A DNA stretch of 64,000 bases, from assembly GCA_958296125.1 (NCBI GenBank), contig OY282444.1, positions 620,001 to 684,000 on the forward strand. The letters run 5' to 3'. Positions 16,539-25,049 of this stretch are shown here, piece by piece. Position 1 is the stretch's first letter. The number at the start of each line of letters is the position of its first letter. A program made the position numbers and the translations under genes. The notes beneath the pieces are model-generated. The model was not told where the DNA came from. It worked only from the letters and a program-made list of their open reading frames with translations, and did no database searches. This DNA comes from an uncultured Poribacteria bacterium. GTDB taxonomy: Bacteria; Poribacteria; WGA-4E; PCPOR2b.

Positions 16539-17735
16539 ATGAGGATAGAGAGACTCTACTACATTACCCATATAGACAACTTACCCTTGATTATTAAGCA
16601 CGGAATTCTTTCCCACGAAAGAATTGAAGTAGAAAACGTGCAGGGAATTTCAATGTTTAAAAGAGAAAAGGATAAAAACGAGAATGTCAAAAGAAAAAGT
16701 AATACTTTGCCCAAAATTTGTGGAAAAAATCTCTTGCATTATGCCAATCTGTTCTTTCAACCCCGTAACCCCATGATGTATCGAGCTATCTTTGAAAACA
16801 GTGCAGAAAAGCTTGCCGTTCTGGAGATTGATAACACAGTTTTGAAAGAACAAGGAGTCGTTATCACAGACGGAGATGCCGCCAATGAGATAACACAATT
16901 TTATCGTCCATCCGAAGAAACGAAAATCCCTCAGCAACTGTGGACAATTATTAAGAACGAATGGTGGAAGGAGTGTGACGGATCAAAACGCAAAATCATG
17001 GCGGAATGTTTGGTGCCTGATGGTGTCAAGCCTGAATACATTCGATCGGTTATCGTTGCCGACGATGAAACAAAAAATGGGGTGCAGGGATTAATTGACA
17101 AGCCTCAACTCCCTATTATTCGTAAACCCCACCTATTCTTTCAACCCCAGCGTCGAATTGAGATCGGCGACAACATTTTGCTTGTTGACAGCGGGGATAT
17201 ATTTTTCTCTGAACTACAAACATTAGCAGTTACAGTTAATCTTCAGGGCGTTATGGGAAAAGGGTTAGCACTGCGCGCTAGAGAGCAATTCTCCGATGTT
17301 TATGTAGAATACGAGAAAGCGTGTCGTGCGAAGAAAATCACATCAGCACGCCCTTATATCTATAAGCGCGAGGCATCAGTTGCAGATGAGTTGACAGATC
17401 TTAAGCCTAACAGGCCGATCAAAAATCCGGTGAAGTGGTTTTTGCTTTTCGCGACAAAGCGGCACTGGCGAACACCATCGCGTTTGGAGGATATTGAAAA
17501 CGGGTTAAAATGGATGCAGAAGAGCTTTCAAGAAGCAAAGATTGAATCATTCGCAATGCCGGCACTAGGGTGTGCATTGGGGGGCTTAAGCTGGACAGAG
17601 GTAGCACCGCTGATGTGCAAGTACCTCCATGGAATAGGAATACCCGTCGAAATCTATCTGCCATGGGAACACCCAATAGAGGAACAATACTTGACCGAAT
17701 CATATCTCTTGGCGGGTCAACTCGAATTGTTGTAA
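16539..17735 (+). CDS. DarT-DarG fusion: DNA ADP-ribosyltransferase plus macro-domain hydrolase
   Basis: A 398-residue two-domain protein. Residues 1-200 are DarT: ERLYYITHIDNLPLIIKHGI, FFQPRNPMMYRA (Arg76) and KIMAECLVPDGV (Glu156). Residues 207-398 are a DarG/TARG1-like macro domain: DSGDIFFSELQTLAVTVN, GVMGKGLALRAREQF, ATKRHWRTPSRLEDIENGL and FAMPALGCALGGLSW. Macro domains of this group remove ADP-ribose from DNA thymidine, reversing DarT. The C-terminal DarG extension normally found after the macro domain is missing. Residues 40-55 form a Lys/Glu-rich insertion absent from the first DarT. Toxin and antitoxin activities would thus be joined in cis, and the protein could also neutralise the stand-alone DarT upstream (inference). 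Confidence 0.85.
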   Translation: MRIERLYYITHIDNLPLIIKHGILSHERIEVENVQGISMFKREKDKNENVKRKSNTLPKICGKNLLHYANLFFQPRNPMMYRAIFENSAEKLAVLEIDNTVLKEQGVVITDGDAANEITQFYRPSEETKIPQQLWTIIKNEWWKECDGSKRKIMAECLVPDGVKPEYIRSVIVADDETKNGVQGLIDKPQLPIIRKPHLFFQPQRRIEIGDNILLVDSGDIFFSELQTLAVTVNLQGVMGKGLALRAREQFSDVYVEYEKACRAKKITSARPYIYKREASVADELTDLKPNRPIKNPVKWFLLFATKRHWRTPSRLEDIENGLKWMQKSFQEAKIESFAMPALGCALGGLSWTEVAPLMCKYLHGIGIPVEIYLPWEHPIEEQYLTESYLLAGQLELL

Positions 17736-17756
17736 CATTTTTAGGAGGAGAGAAAG

Positions 17757-18761
17757 ATGAGTAAAATTGTAAGCCGCGAAATCCGTCTCAAGCAACGACC
17801 CGTTGGCATGCCCAAGGAAAGCGATTTTGAAATTGCCGAAGTAGCCGTCAATGAGCCCCAAGCGGGCGAAGTCCTCGTAAGAAACATCTACATGTCGGTC
17901 GATCCCTACATGCGCGGGGTTGTCAGAAATGTCGCACTCGGTGTGCCGTTGGAAGGTGGGTGTGTCGGGCAGGTTGTTCAGTCGGAGAGCGAATCGTTTC
18001 AGATTGGAGATTATGTATTAGGTGGACTCGGCTGGCGGGAGTATTACTTTGCTTCGGCAAAGAATGTGAGCCGAATCGATCCAACGCTCGCCCCAATCCA
18101 ATCTTTTATCGGTGCCGTCGGTATGCCCGGACGTACTGCCTATTTTGGGCTACTAGACATCGGCGAACCCAAAGCGGGAGAAACGGTATTCGTCTCCGCT
18201 GCCTCCGGCGCGGTTGGCGCAATTGTTTGCCAGATAGCTAAGATCAAAGGGTGCCGCGTGGTTGCCAGTGCTGGATCAGATCAGAAGGTGAATTGGCTCT
18301 TAGAAAAGGTGGGTGTCGATGCAGCCTTTAACTATAAGCGGGTCGATACCTTGGTGGACGAGTTAAAACAGCACTGTCCAGACGGAATTGATATTTACTT
18401 TGAGAATGTCGGCGGTGTGCACCTTGAAGCCGCTCTTTCGCTAATGAACATGTATGGACGCATTCCTTTGTGTGGCATGATCTCGCATTACAACGATGTT
18501 GAATCGACCCCGGGTCCCAAAAACCTCAGCACCGCCATCGGCAAACGCCTGAAATTACAGGGTTTCATTGTTACTGACTACTCGAATCGTACCCCTGACT
18601 TTTACGCCGATATGCGTCAGTGGATCAGTGAAGGCAAGATACATTGGGAAGAAACGATCGTAGAAGGCTTGGAAAACGCACCGCAGGCATTTATCGGTCT
18701 TTTCAAGGGCGAGAATATGGGCAAGATGATTGTTAAAATTGGACCGGAAGAGACCGTATGA
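17757..18761 (+). CDS. NADPH-dependent MDR oxidoreductase, CurA/YncB-like
   Basis: A 334-residue zinc-independent medium-chain reductase of the leukotriene-B4-dehydrogenase/CurA group. Family marks are REIRLKQRPVGMP at the start, YMSVDPYMRG in the catalytic domain, SAASGAVGAIVCQIAKIKG as the NADPH loop and FENVGG before the last Rossmann strand. Enzymes of this group reduce activated C=C bonds in enones and 2-alkenals. AGGAGGAG immediately upstream is a strong ribosome-binding site. The next gene, an SDR, starts 43 bases downstream, so they probably form an operon. Confidence 0.88.
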   Translation: MSKIVSREIRLKQRPVGMPKESDFEIAEVAVNEPQAGEVLVRNIYMSVDPYMRGVVRNVALGVPLEGGCVGQVVQSESESFQIGDYVLGGLGWREYYFASAKNVSRIDPTLAPIQSFIGAVGMPGRTAYFGLLDIGEPKAGETVFVSAASGAVGAIVCQIAKIKGCRVVASAGSDQKVNWLLEKVGVDAAFNYKRVDTLVDELKQHCPDGIDIYFENVGGVHLEAALSLMNMYGRIPLCGMISHYNDVESTPGPKNLSTAIGKRLKLQGFIVTDYSNRTPDFYADMRQWISEGKIHWEETIVEGLENAPQAFIGLFKGENMGKMIVKIGPEETV

Positions 18762-18804
18762 TGGAAGCCGTGACGATCACCACATTGTATAGAGGAGAAA
18801 ACCG

Positions 18805-19593
18805 ATGGACTTAGGGTTGAAGGGAAAGCGGGCAATTGTAACAGGTGGGAATCGCGGTATCGGTCGGTGCTGTGCGTTGGCACTCGCCCGTGAAGGTGCG
18901 CGTGTTTGCATCACCGCCCGCAGCCAAGAACGTTTGGATGCGGTTATTGGCGAAATCAACGGAGCCGGCGGTGAAGGACATGCTGTCGCAGTTGATTTGA
19001 CTACCCCGGAAAGCTGCCAAAAAGTTGTGAGCGAGACTGTGGACCACTTCGGCGGCGTTGATATTTTGGTCAACTGTGCAGGTGCAGCGAGGGGAGGCGA
19101 TATTTTAGACCTGTCCACCGAGTTAATCGATGACGCACTCAGTTTAAAGAGCTATAGCTATCTGCGGATGTCCCAACTTGTGATTCCGCACATGAGACAG
19201 AACGGATGGGGCCGTATCATCAATCTTGCCGGAGGTGCGGGAACAAGTCCTTCCAGCGGAAACATCCCGATAAGCCTTGCCAATATCGCCATTCTGAATA
19301 TGACCCGCGCGCTTTCGGATGCGGTCTCCAAAGATGGAATATTGGTGAACACCATTTGCCCGGGCCTCACTAACACCCAGCGGGCACGCGATGTGCAGCA
19401 AACCAGCGCAGATCAAGCAGGCTTGGATGTGGAGGCACTCCTCCAAGAACTCGGCAGCGAACTTCCTGCAGGACGTATCGCTGAACCGGAGGAAATTGCC
19501 AATGTAGTGACCTTTTTGGCATCAGAGCCGTGCTCGTATATCTTCGGCAGCTCTATATACATGGACGGTGGTGGAAGGCGGGGGACACCGTAG
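18805..19593 (+). CDS. SDR-family protein lacking the YxxxK catalytic motif
   Basis: A 262-residue classical-size SDR. The cofactor loop is intact (VTGGNRGIGRCCALALA) as is NCAGAA. The active site is not: where YSASK normally precedes AALxxLTRAL the sequence reads ISLANIAILNMTRAL, placing Ile156 at the Tyr position and Asn160 at the Lys position. The upstream serine region reads NLAGGAGTSPSSG. The C terminus (GSSIYMDGGGRRG) is typical of FabG-like proteins. It may be a binding-only paralogue or use a different mechanism. It is likely co-transcribed with the CurA-like gene, with AGAGGAG as ribosome-binding site. Confidence 0.8.
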   Translation: MDLGLKGKRAIVTGGNRGIGRCCALALAREGARVCITARSQERLDAVIGEINGAGGEGHAVAVDLTTPESCQKVVSETVDHFGGVDILVNCAGAARGGDILDLSTELIDDALSLKSYSYLRMSQLVIPHMRQNGWGRIINLAGGAGTSPSSGNIPISLANIAILNMTRALSDAVSKDGILVNTICPGLTNTQRARDVQQTSADQAGLDVEALLQELGSELPAGRIAEPEEIANVVTFLASEPCSYIFGSSIYMDGGGRRGTP

Positions 19594-19705
19594 GCGCATG
19601 GGTCATAATAACCAATGGTGCTAGTTTGCGACTGCTGATACGCTCTCCGGTCAAAGACTGAGAGTGAAATGAATTCTAAACGACCTCCTCACCAACTAAC
19701 CCCAA

Positions 19706-19729
19706 CCGGTGCCCACCCTTTTGCACCGG
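19706..19729. terminator. GC-rich hairpin between convergent genes
   Basis: CCGGTGC (19706-19712) and GCACCGG (19723-19729) form a perfect 7-bp stem with a 10-base loop, in the gap between the SDR gene and the convergent lipoprotein gene. No T-tract follows, so it is only a possible bidirectional transcription end. Confidence 0.35.
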
Positions 19730-19739
19730 AGAACCACCA

Positions 19740-20507
19740 TTACCACAGAATCGGTTGCCCGCCTGATCGTACCAGCTTGCGGCCGGGTTTCATCAGAATT
19801 TCTGGCACGGGCCGTTCCTTGATTTTATCCGGTGCTAGCTGATGACCAATTTGGCTAAGCATATGTTTTCTAAGATCGGCTTTTAGCTGGTCTGGCGCAA
19901 TACGACTGGTATGTCTCGCTGGATCTTGCGTGTTGAATTCACGGATATACCTTGTGTAGCCTATAAACCCGCCATTATCCCAGATAACGCTCCCGGATTT
20001 AGTATCAACGGCTTGCACCTGTATGTTAAGCGTTGCCCATTGATACACCAACACAAACTTCGTAGTCCCCGATATCCCTGCCTGAGCACTCATGTCGTAG
20101 AGCGGGTTGCTATCGTAGTTTTCATCAAGCTTCGGATTTTTGATATGGCCGACGATAATTATGTCGGCATTTGCCGCCTTGCCTACTTTTGCCGCGAGGG
20201 CAGGATCAAGAAAGATATCCTTCGGTGTCAAGTTCTGGGCTGCTAGCTGACTACCAATTGGATTGAGCGTATCAGATTGATCATAGATCCACTCTTTGTC
20301 CTTCTTTACAAGGCTAAGTCGCGTAGACAGATCCAAAGGAAACCTGCGCTCCATCCCAGCGGACTCTTCTTCCGTTGAAAAAGGGGCAATGGCAATCCGT
20401 TGAAAATCACTGATATCGAGCGGCTGAACTTCTCCACCACAACCGCTTATCAACGTAACAGATAGTAAAAGCGTGGCACAAACAGACAGTTTCATCCATC
20501 TTTTCAT
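19740..20507 (-). CDS. Lipoprotein of the LpoB/CsgG-like type, unknown role
   Basis: A 255-residue lipoprotein with the signal MKRWMKLSVCATLLLSVTLI and a lipobox ending at Cys23 (LISGC). The mature part begins with a strand pattern IAIAPFSTEEESAG, followed by ADIIIVGHIKNPKL and later AVDTKSGSVIWDNGG. This layout (an adenosine-like start, then I/V-V-x-G and a trailing GxxxW segment) is seen in LpoB/CsgG-like periplasmic lipoproteins. The specific function is not evident. A GGAAGGAG sequence lies about 12 bases before the ATG. It stands alone on its strand. Confidence 0.65.
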   Translation of the reverse strand: MKRWMKLSVCATLLLSVTLISGCGGEVQPLDISDFQRIAIAPFSTEEESAGMERRFPLDLSTRLSLVKKDKEWIYDQSDTLNPIGSQLAAQNLTPKDIFLDPALAAKVGKAANADIIIVGHIKNPKLDENYDSNPLYDMSAQAGISGTTKFVLVYQWATLNIQVQAVDTKSGSVIWDNGGFIGYTRYIREFNTQDPARHTSRIAPDQLKADLRKHMLSQIGHQLAPDKIKERPVPEILMKPGRKLVRSGGQPILW

Positions 20508-20889
20508 TTTATATTTAACGCTCCTTCCTGAAAACAGGTAAAATGTTCATACGACTCATTTGGGGCTTACAGGACAAAAGGGGGTTCTCGTTTAATTGAC
20601 GAAACCTCGTAGCCCCGATTTCATTGAGATTTTCGGATAGGATTTTCGGTTACTGTAGTACTTGAACCGATAGAATTTTCAGTTTCAGATGTAGATTATA
20701 GCATGGTCTCTTTTTTCTGTCAACGCTTGTCTTAAATGAAATTTAACAAATTTCTGAAACACAACGGATTTTAGCTACTGTTAGCAGCTGATTCTGACGT
20801 ACGTTTACCTCTCTGCTCCTCGATCCACCCGTCCCACCTTGTCCCAGAGCGGCAGATTGTCACTGATGGTGAAATTCGCCGTGACCGGT
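20508..20889. other. Intergenic, no gene recognised
   Basis: AT-rich region upstream of the lipoprotein gene. It probably contains that gene's promoter, but no clear -35/-10 pair can be fixed. Nothing coding is convincing until the protein-like fragment that starts at 20890. Confidence 0.5.
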
Positions 20890-20994
20890 CTAGTCAATGG
20901 GCGTGCCCACCAATTCGTCAATGCAGGCTTGGTACTCCTCCTTCTGCATGGGTAGCTCGTAGCGGTAGATGTCGCTAACTGTTGCAAGGCTCGA
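20890..20994 (-). pseudogene. Short gene remnant, C-terminal fragment
   Basis: In one minus-strand frame this stretch reads ATVSDIYRYELPMQKEEYQA followed by CIDELVGTPID and a TAG stop at 20890-20892. The composition is protein-like (acidic/amphipathic, no low complexity) but there is no start codon or ribosome-binding site upstream before an in-frame stop. It probably represents the last 30 or so codons of a deleted gene. The family is not recognised. Confidence 0.35.
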
Positions 20995-21025
20995 TGAAAT
21001 TATATCACCTTTTTTGAGAATATGT

Positions 21026-21126
21026 TAGGACTTATGCAGTTGAACGCTCAAACCATCAACAGAGCACACAACTCTGCCTCCCCGATAAATCGGGTAACTA
21101 CAATCTGAAGTACGTAAGTTCTGTAT
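21026..21126. mobile_element. Family A miniature inverted-repeat element, about 100 bp
   Basis: Left end TAGGACTTATGCAGTTGAAC at 21026; right end around 21108-21126 (GAAGTACGTAAGTTCTGTA) is an imperfect reverse complement. The interior contains the hairpin CCCGATAAATCGGG. The left end matches those at 8844 and, inverted, at 57781-57796. Confidence 0.5.
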
Positions 21127-21185
21127 ATCAAAAAAATCACTGTTGCCCTGAACGTAAGAACATGATACAATAAATAACCAAGTTA

Positions 21186-21296
21186 ATGGGAATGACACCA
21201 AAAGCCTTCAGAATTCAATCGTTGATTGAAAGCCTGAAAGGTTATCCAGAAATAGTTGCCCTTATCGGTGGGGCAACTTGCATTGTTTTGATTTAG
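21186..21296 (+). CDS. Possible 36-residue membrane peptide upstream of waaF-like gene
   Basis: ATG at 21186 opens a 36-codon frame ending TAG at 21296, just 24 bases before the glycosyltransferase start. The N-terminal half (MTPKAFRIQSLIESLKGYPE) is amphipathic and the C terminus (IVALIGGATCIVLI) is hydrophobic enough for a membrane segment. No strong ribosome-binding site is seen. It may be a real micro-protein, a leader peptide for the following gene, or chance; the family is not recognised. Confidence 0.25.
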   Translation: MGMTPKAFRIQSLIESLKGYPEIVALIGGATCIVLI

Positions 21297-21320
21297 CGTG
21301 CCCTGAAATTGGATAGAATC

Positions 21321-22385
21321 ATGAAAAACATCCTTCTCATCCGTCTCAGTTCACTCGGTGATATTGTCCTGACTTCGCCAGCTATCCGCGCGGTGCGGCA
21401 GCACTTTCCGCAAGCGCATATCTCAATGCTAGTGGCGAAGCAGTCCGCCGACCTGCTCACGGAAAATCCTCATCTAGACGAAGTGATTCCGTTTGACCGA
21501 AAAGCAGGAAATAAAGACACAGGTGAAATGCGACGAATCATCCGCCTCCTGCGTGAACAGCGTTTTGATCTGGCGATCGATTTTCAACGTAAATTTCGCA
21601 CAAGCTTGCTCGCATATCTGAGCGGCGCGAAGTGCCGTGTTGGGTATCATCAACCGAATGGGGTGTTGTGTACCGTCCGCGTGCCAGAACATAGCAACAA
21701 AGCTATCCGTGCCGGTCGGATTGCATCCGCGCACGCCATCGATCGCTACTTCGACCTGCTGCACGCAATCGGGGTGGAAGCAACGGATCGGACGCTGGAG
21801 CTGTTTATTACGGACGCAGACCGGGATTTTTCGTGCGAAATTCTTGCTACCAAGGACATCGAGGCGAATCGGATGAAGATTGGACTGTTTCCGGGAGCGG
21901 GGTGGAAATTACGAGAGTGGATGCCCGACCGTTTTGCATCTATCGGTGATCGCGCAGCGGAGCACTTCGACGCGCAGGTGCTACTGTTTGGGGGACCTCA
22001 CGAGGGTGAGCTTGTCCAGCAGGTAGAGAATCTCATGACGACGGAGGCAATTTCGCTCGCTGGCACCCTCCCTATCCGACAATTGGCGGCGTTAATTGAG
22101 CGGTGCGATCTATTCGTTACAAACGACACGGGCCCAATGCACGTCGCCGCAGCAATGCACACACCGACGGTGGCACTGTTCGGGCCGGGCGACCATATCC
22201 GCTTTCAACCGCGTGATCCAATCCATACAACCATCCGCCATCATGTGCCGTGTAACCCGTGCAAACAGTTCACAAACAAGTGCAAGAACAATATCTGCAT
22301 GAAACTAATTACCGTTGATGAGGTATGGGAAACAGTGCATCAGAATTTATCTAATATACGTGAGTCTGTAACATATTCCCAGTAG
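21321..22385 (+). CDS. ADP-heptose:LPS heptosyltransferase-like glycosyltransferase (GT9)
   Basis: A 354-residue GT9 glycosyltransferase. The N-terminal motif KNILLIRLSSLGDIVLTSPA is diagnostic, with FDLAIDFQ in the acceptor domain and NDTGPMHVAAAMHTPTVALF with the GP motif in the nucleotide-sugar site. Enzymes of this family transfer heptose from ADP-heptose to the lipopolysaccharide inner core at the cytoplasmic face of the inner membrane. An LVQQVENLM/LAGTLP region fits the family. The ATG at 21321 is favoured over the TTG at 21309. Its presence argues for an LPS-bearing envelope. It ends with CNPCKQFTNKCKNNICM, a cysteine cluster known at this place in many members. Confidence 0.88.
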   Translation: MKNILLIRLSSLGDIVLTSPAIRAVRQHFPQAHISMLVAKQSADLLTENPHLDEVIPFDRKAGNKDTGEMRRIIRLLREQRFDLAIDFQRKFRTSLLAYLSGAKCRVGYHQPNGVLCTVRVPEHSNKAIRAGRIASAHAIDRYFDLLHAIGVEATDRTLELFITDADRDFSCEILATKDIEANRMKIGLFPGAGWKLREWMPDRFASIGDRAAEHFDAQVLLFGGPHEGELVQQVENLMTTEAISLAGTLPIRQLAALIERCDLFVTNDTGPMHVAAAMHTPTVALFGPGDHIRFQPRDPIHTTIRHHVPCNPCKQFTNKCKNNICMKLITVDEVWETVHQNLSNIRESVTYSQ

Positions 22386-22428
22386 AGCAAATTACCGTGC
22401 CAAGCGGCACATCAGAGAGGAGAAAAAA

Positions 22429-23490
22429 ATGGCTACTCAATATAAAGAATTTCGAGTGTCCAACGACGCAATGGACGACCCCGAAGAGCTTCAACGCCGG
22501 ATTCAGGATGAGGGCTACCTCTTCTTCAGGAAACTGCAAGCTCCGGATAAACTATTAGACCTGCGGCGACAGATGCTGACAGTTATCCAAGAAGGAGGCT
22601 GGCTCGTCCCCGGAACTGATCCGATGGATGGTATCGCTGATATTTCGCGTCAATGTACCGAGGGGAATGCTGAGTACACCGATGTCTATCACGAGGTCTA
22701 TAAATTGGAAGCCTTTCATCGAGCGGGTCATTGGCCCGAGGTTCTCAACATGATGGAGAAGGTGATTGGTAAATCGGTGCTGCCCCATCCCCAGAAAATT
22801 GCCCGCCTATGGTTTCCGAAGTATACGGAACATACCACGCCGATACACCAAGATTTTGTCCATTTCCAAGGAAATTTTCAGACCTATACCTGCTGGGCAC
22901 CTGTCGGTGATTGTTCAATCGAACTGGGTGGACTAGCGTTGTTGCCGGGTTCTCACAAAGTCAATAAGGTTCTCGAACATCACTTTTCTCTCGGCGCGGG
23001 TGCCCAACGTATTAACCCCGACGAAATAGAGGGCGAATGGCACACCACGGACTACGAAATCGGCGATTCCTTAATTTTTTTGGCGTTGACCATACATCAG
23101 GCATTGCCCAATTTCACAGAGGATAAACTCCGCGTCTCACTGGATAACCGGTATCATGCGCTTGGCGATCCGATCGCGGAGCACATGCTAGCACCGCACC
23201 TCAACAGTTCTAGTGAACTCAGTTGGGAGGAGGTATACAAGGATTGGGAATCGGATGACCTGAAGTATTATTGGCAGAATTTGGACCACCCCATCGTCCC
23301 AAGAGATCTTAGCTTTGGCGAAAAAGTGTTTGCAGAGGCGTTGGACCTTGCGAGGGAGGGCGACGCACACGCGATTCTACACCTCAACCGCATCATCACA
23401 CGCGATCCGACAACCGATGCCGCGAAACAGGCCATGGCAGCATTGCAGGGGGCTGAGTCGGCAGTAGATAGCGAAGCTGCTGCAGATTGA
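22429..23490 (+). CDS. Phytanoyl-CoA dioxygenase (PhyH) family protein, paralogue 3
   Basis: A 353-residue PhyH-type protein, longer than the other two because of a C-terminal helical extension (about 300-353). The metal triad is His140-x-Asp142 (PIHQDFVHFQG) and His223 (TIHQALPN); Arg235 in DKLRVSLDNRY should bind 2-oxoglutarate. LLPGSHKVNK is the usual PGSH loop. AGAGGAG precedes the ATG. The extension (HLNRIITRDPTTDAAK) resembles a single TPR-like helix pair. It follows the glycosyltransferase with 43 bases between and may be co-transcribed, although no functional link is evident. Confidence 0.85.
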   Translation: MATQYKEFRVSNDAMDDPEELQRRIQDEGYLFFRKLQAPDKLLDLRRQMLTVIQEGGWLVPGTDPMDGIADISRQCTEGNAEYTDVYHEVYKLEAFHRAGHWPEVLNMMEKVIGKSVLPHPQKIARLWFPKYTEHTTPIHQDFVHFQGNFQTYTCWAPVGDCSIELGGLALLPGSHKVNKVLEHHFSLGAGAQRINPDEIEGEWHTTDYEIGDSLIFLALTIHQALPNFTEDKLRVSLDNRYHALGDPIAEHMLAPHLNSSSELSWEEVYKDWESDDLKYYWQNLDHPIVPRDLSFGEKVFAEALDLAREGDAHAILHLNRIITRDPTTDAAKQAMAALQGAESAVDSEAAAD

Positions 23491-23603
23491 TTGATTCCAG
23501 AAAATGAGTTCATTAGTGCATCGGTTCATTGAGCTGCTGAACCCTATATATTGCTTCGCTAAGGCTATGTTGATTCATTAGATAGCGCAATATTCTAGGC
23601 ATT

Positions 23604-23630
23604 TTCGATTTTGGAAAATCGACCTACTGG
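23604..23630 (+). repeat. Dispersed repeat family C, partial copy 3
   Basis: TTCGATTTTGGAAAATCGAC followed by CTACTGG, identical over its core to 7774-7798. Only the second hairpin of the two-hairpin unit is present. It lies between convergent genes. Confidence 0.55.
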
Positions 23631-23639
23631 AGCCCCCCT

Positions 23640-25049
23640 CTAGTCGAGTGGAGGTCGTTTCTCTGCCCAAGGAGCGAGTGCCTCAAAGGCAGCAGACGCA
23701 CGGAGTACAGTTACATCGTCACGCCACTGTCCGACGATCTGCAGCCCCACCGGCAGCCCATCGCGGTCAAAACCACATGGAACGGATGCCGCCGGTTGAC
23801 CCGTGATGTCAAACGGATAGGTGAACGCAGTCCAACCCAGATAGGTTGTTGACTGACCGTTGATTTGTCCGGGATGATCAACGCCAGCCGCAAACGCAGT
23901 CACAGGCAGTGTGGGGGTCAGCAGGAGGTCATATTGCTCCATGAATCGGCGCCAAGCGTGGTAGTAGTCATTCCGTCGTGCGTAGGCGATGGCGACCTCG
24001 GCACCCGAAAATTGAAGTCCTTGCTCTATCACTTTCACCAAGCCCGGATCGATCTGATCACGAACCGCCTCCAAGTCGTGGAGATGCAAGCCAGCGAATG
24101 CAGATGCCCAAATAATATGAACGATACTGTCCCACGGATCTTCGAGATCGGGATGGGCTTCCTCAACGTGGCAACCGAGTTCACTGAAGCGTTCGGCTGC
24201 TTTCGCAACGATTTCACGGACTTCCGGGTCGATCGGTGCGTAACCCAAATCGGGTGACCAAGCGACCCGCAGGCCGGCAATGTTCCCCTCTAGAGCAGCT
24301 AAATAATCAGTCTCGGTGGGAAGCGAGAGGCGGTCGCGCGGATCGGCACCCGCCATGACGTTCAACATGAGCGCGGAATCGGCGACTGTACGCGTCATCG
24401 GACCGAGGTGAGAGAACAGTTCGACAGCACTGGCGGGATACTGCGGGATGAGTCCCCACGAGGGCTTGAGTCCATAAATACCGCAAAAACTCGCCGGGAT
24501 ACGAATCGAACCGGCACCGTCGCTGCCTTGGGCAAGGGGTCCCAACCCTGCAGCGACTGCTGCTGTCCCACCACCGCTAGAGCCACCAGCGGTACGACCG
24601 TACTTCCATGGATTATGGGTAGAACCGATGATACGGTTAGTTGAGTCCCCCTTCCACCCCAACTCAGGGAGATTGGTCTTGCCCAGCATCACGGTGCCTG
24701 CCTCGTGAAGCCGCTCAACGATGGGCGCATCGTAGTCGGGCACCCAATCCTTATAAAGCAAGGAGCCGCGGGTTGTACAAATCCCTGTCATTGGCACCAG
24801 ATCTTTTATCGAGGTTGGGATGCCAGCCAACGGAGGCGGAGAGTCATCAGTTTGATAGGCTTGTTCGGCGATACGCGCCCCCTCAAGCGCGAGTTCTGGT
24901 GTCATCGTGATGAAGGCGTTGAGGCTTGGATTAAGCTGATCCATGCGGCGGAGTACTGCCTCAGTCACCTCAACCGGTGACACCTCGTGTTTCTGGTATA
25001 GGGCCCGCAATTGCAGGGCTGACAAATAGCAGAGATCGGTTGCTGTCAT
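23640..25049 (-). CDS. Amidase-signature family hydrolase
   Basis: A 469-residue amidase of the amidase-signature family. The Ser-cisSer-Lys triad is visible: Lys82 in PTSIKDLVPM, the cis-serine in TAGGSSGGGTAA (157-158) and the nucleophile Ser181 in GSDGAGSIRIPASFCG. The length and the conserved KTNLPELG segment fit stand-alone amidases rather than GatA, whose partners GatB/GatC are absent here. It hydrolyses an amide to acid and ammonia, in the cytoplasm. A weak AAGAG lies before the ATG. It converges with the PhyH gene and is transcribed away from the TIM barrel at 25169. Confidence 0.88.
   Translation of the reverse strand: MTATDLCYLSALQLRALYQKHEVSPVEVTEAVLRRMDQLNPSLNAFITMTPELALEGARIAEQAYQTDDSPPPLAGIPTSIKDLVPMTGICTTRGSLLYKDWVPDYDAPIVERLHEAGTVMLGKTNLPELGWKGDSTNRIIGSTHNPWKYGRTAGGSSGGGTAAVAAGLGPLAQGSDGAGSIRIPASFCGIYGLKPSWGLIPQYPASAVELFSHLGPMTRTVADSALMLNVMAGADPRDRLSLPTETDYLAALEGNIAGLRVAWSPDLGYAPIDPEVREIVAKAAERFSELGCHVEEAHPDLEDPWDSIVHIIWASAFAGLHLHDLEAVRDQIDPGLVKVIEQGLQFSGAEVAIAYARRNDYYHAWRRFMEQYDLLLTPTLPVTAFAAGVDHPGQINGQSTTYLGWTAFTYPFDITGQPAASVPCGFDRDGLPVGLQIVGQWRDDVTVLRASAAFEALAPWAEKRPPLD

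Noticed and set aside
16539-17735. Reading the DarT-DarG fusion as two separate genes with a missed stop
   Set aside because: The frame is continuous from ATG 16539 to TAA 17735 with no ribosome-binding site and ATG near residue 200. The linker (RKPHLFFQPQRRIEIGDN) reads smoothly.
18805-19593. Calling the SDR a 3-oxoacyl-ACP reductase (FabG)
   Set aside because: The Tyr-Lys catalytic pair is missing, so the enzyme name would be misleading even though the overall similarity is to FabG-like SDRs.
7774-23630. Family C repeats as terminators
   Set aside because: The stems are not followed by T-tracts, and copy 3 has only one hairpin, so they are reported as repeats.
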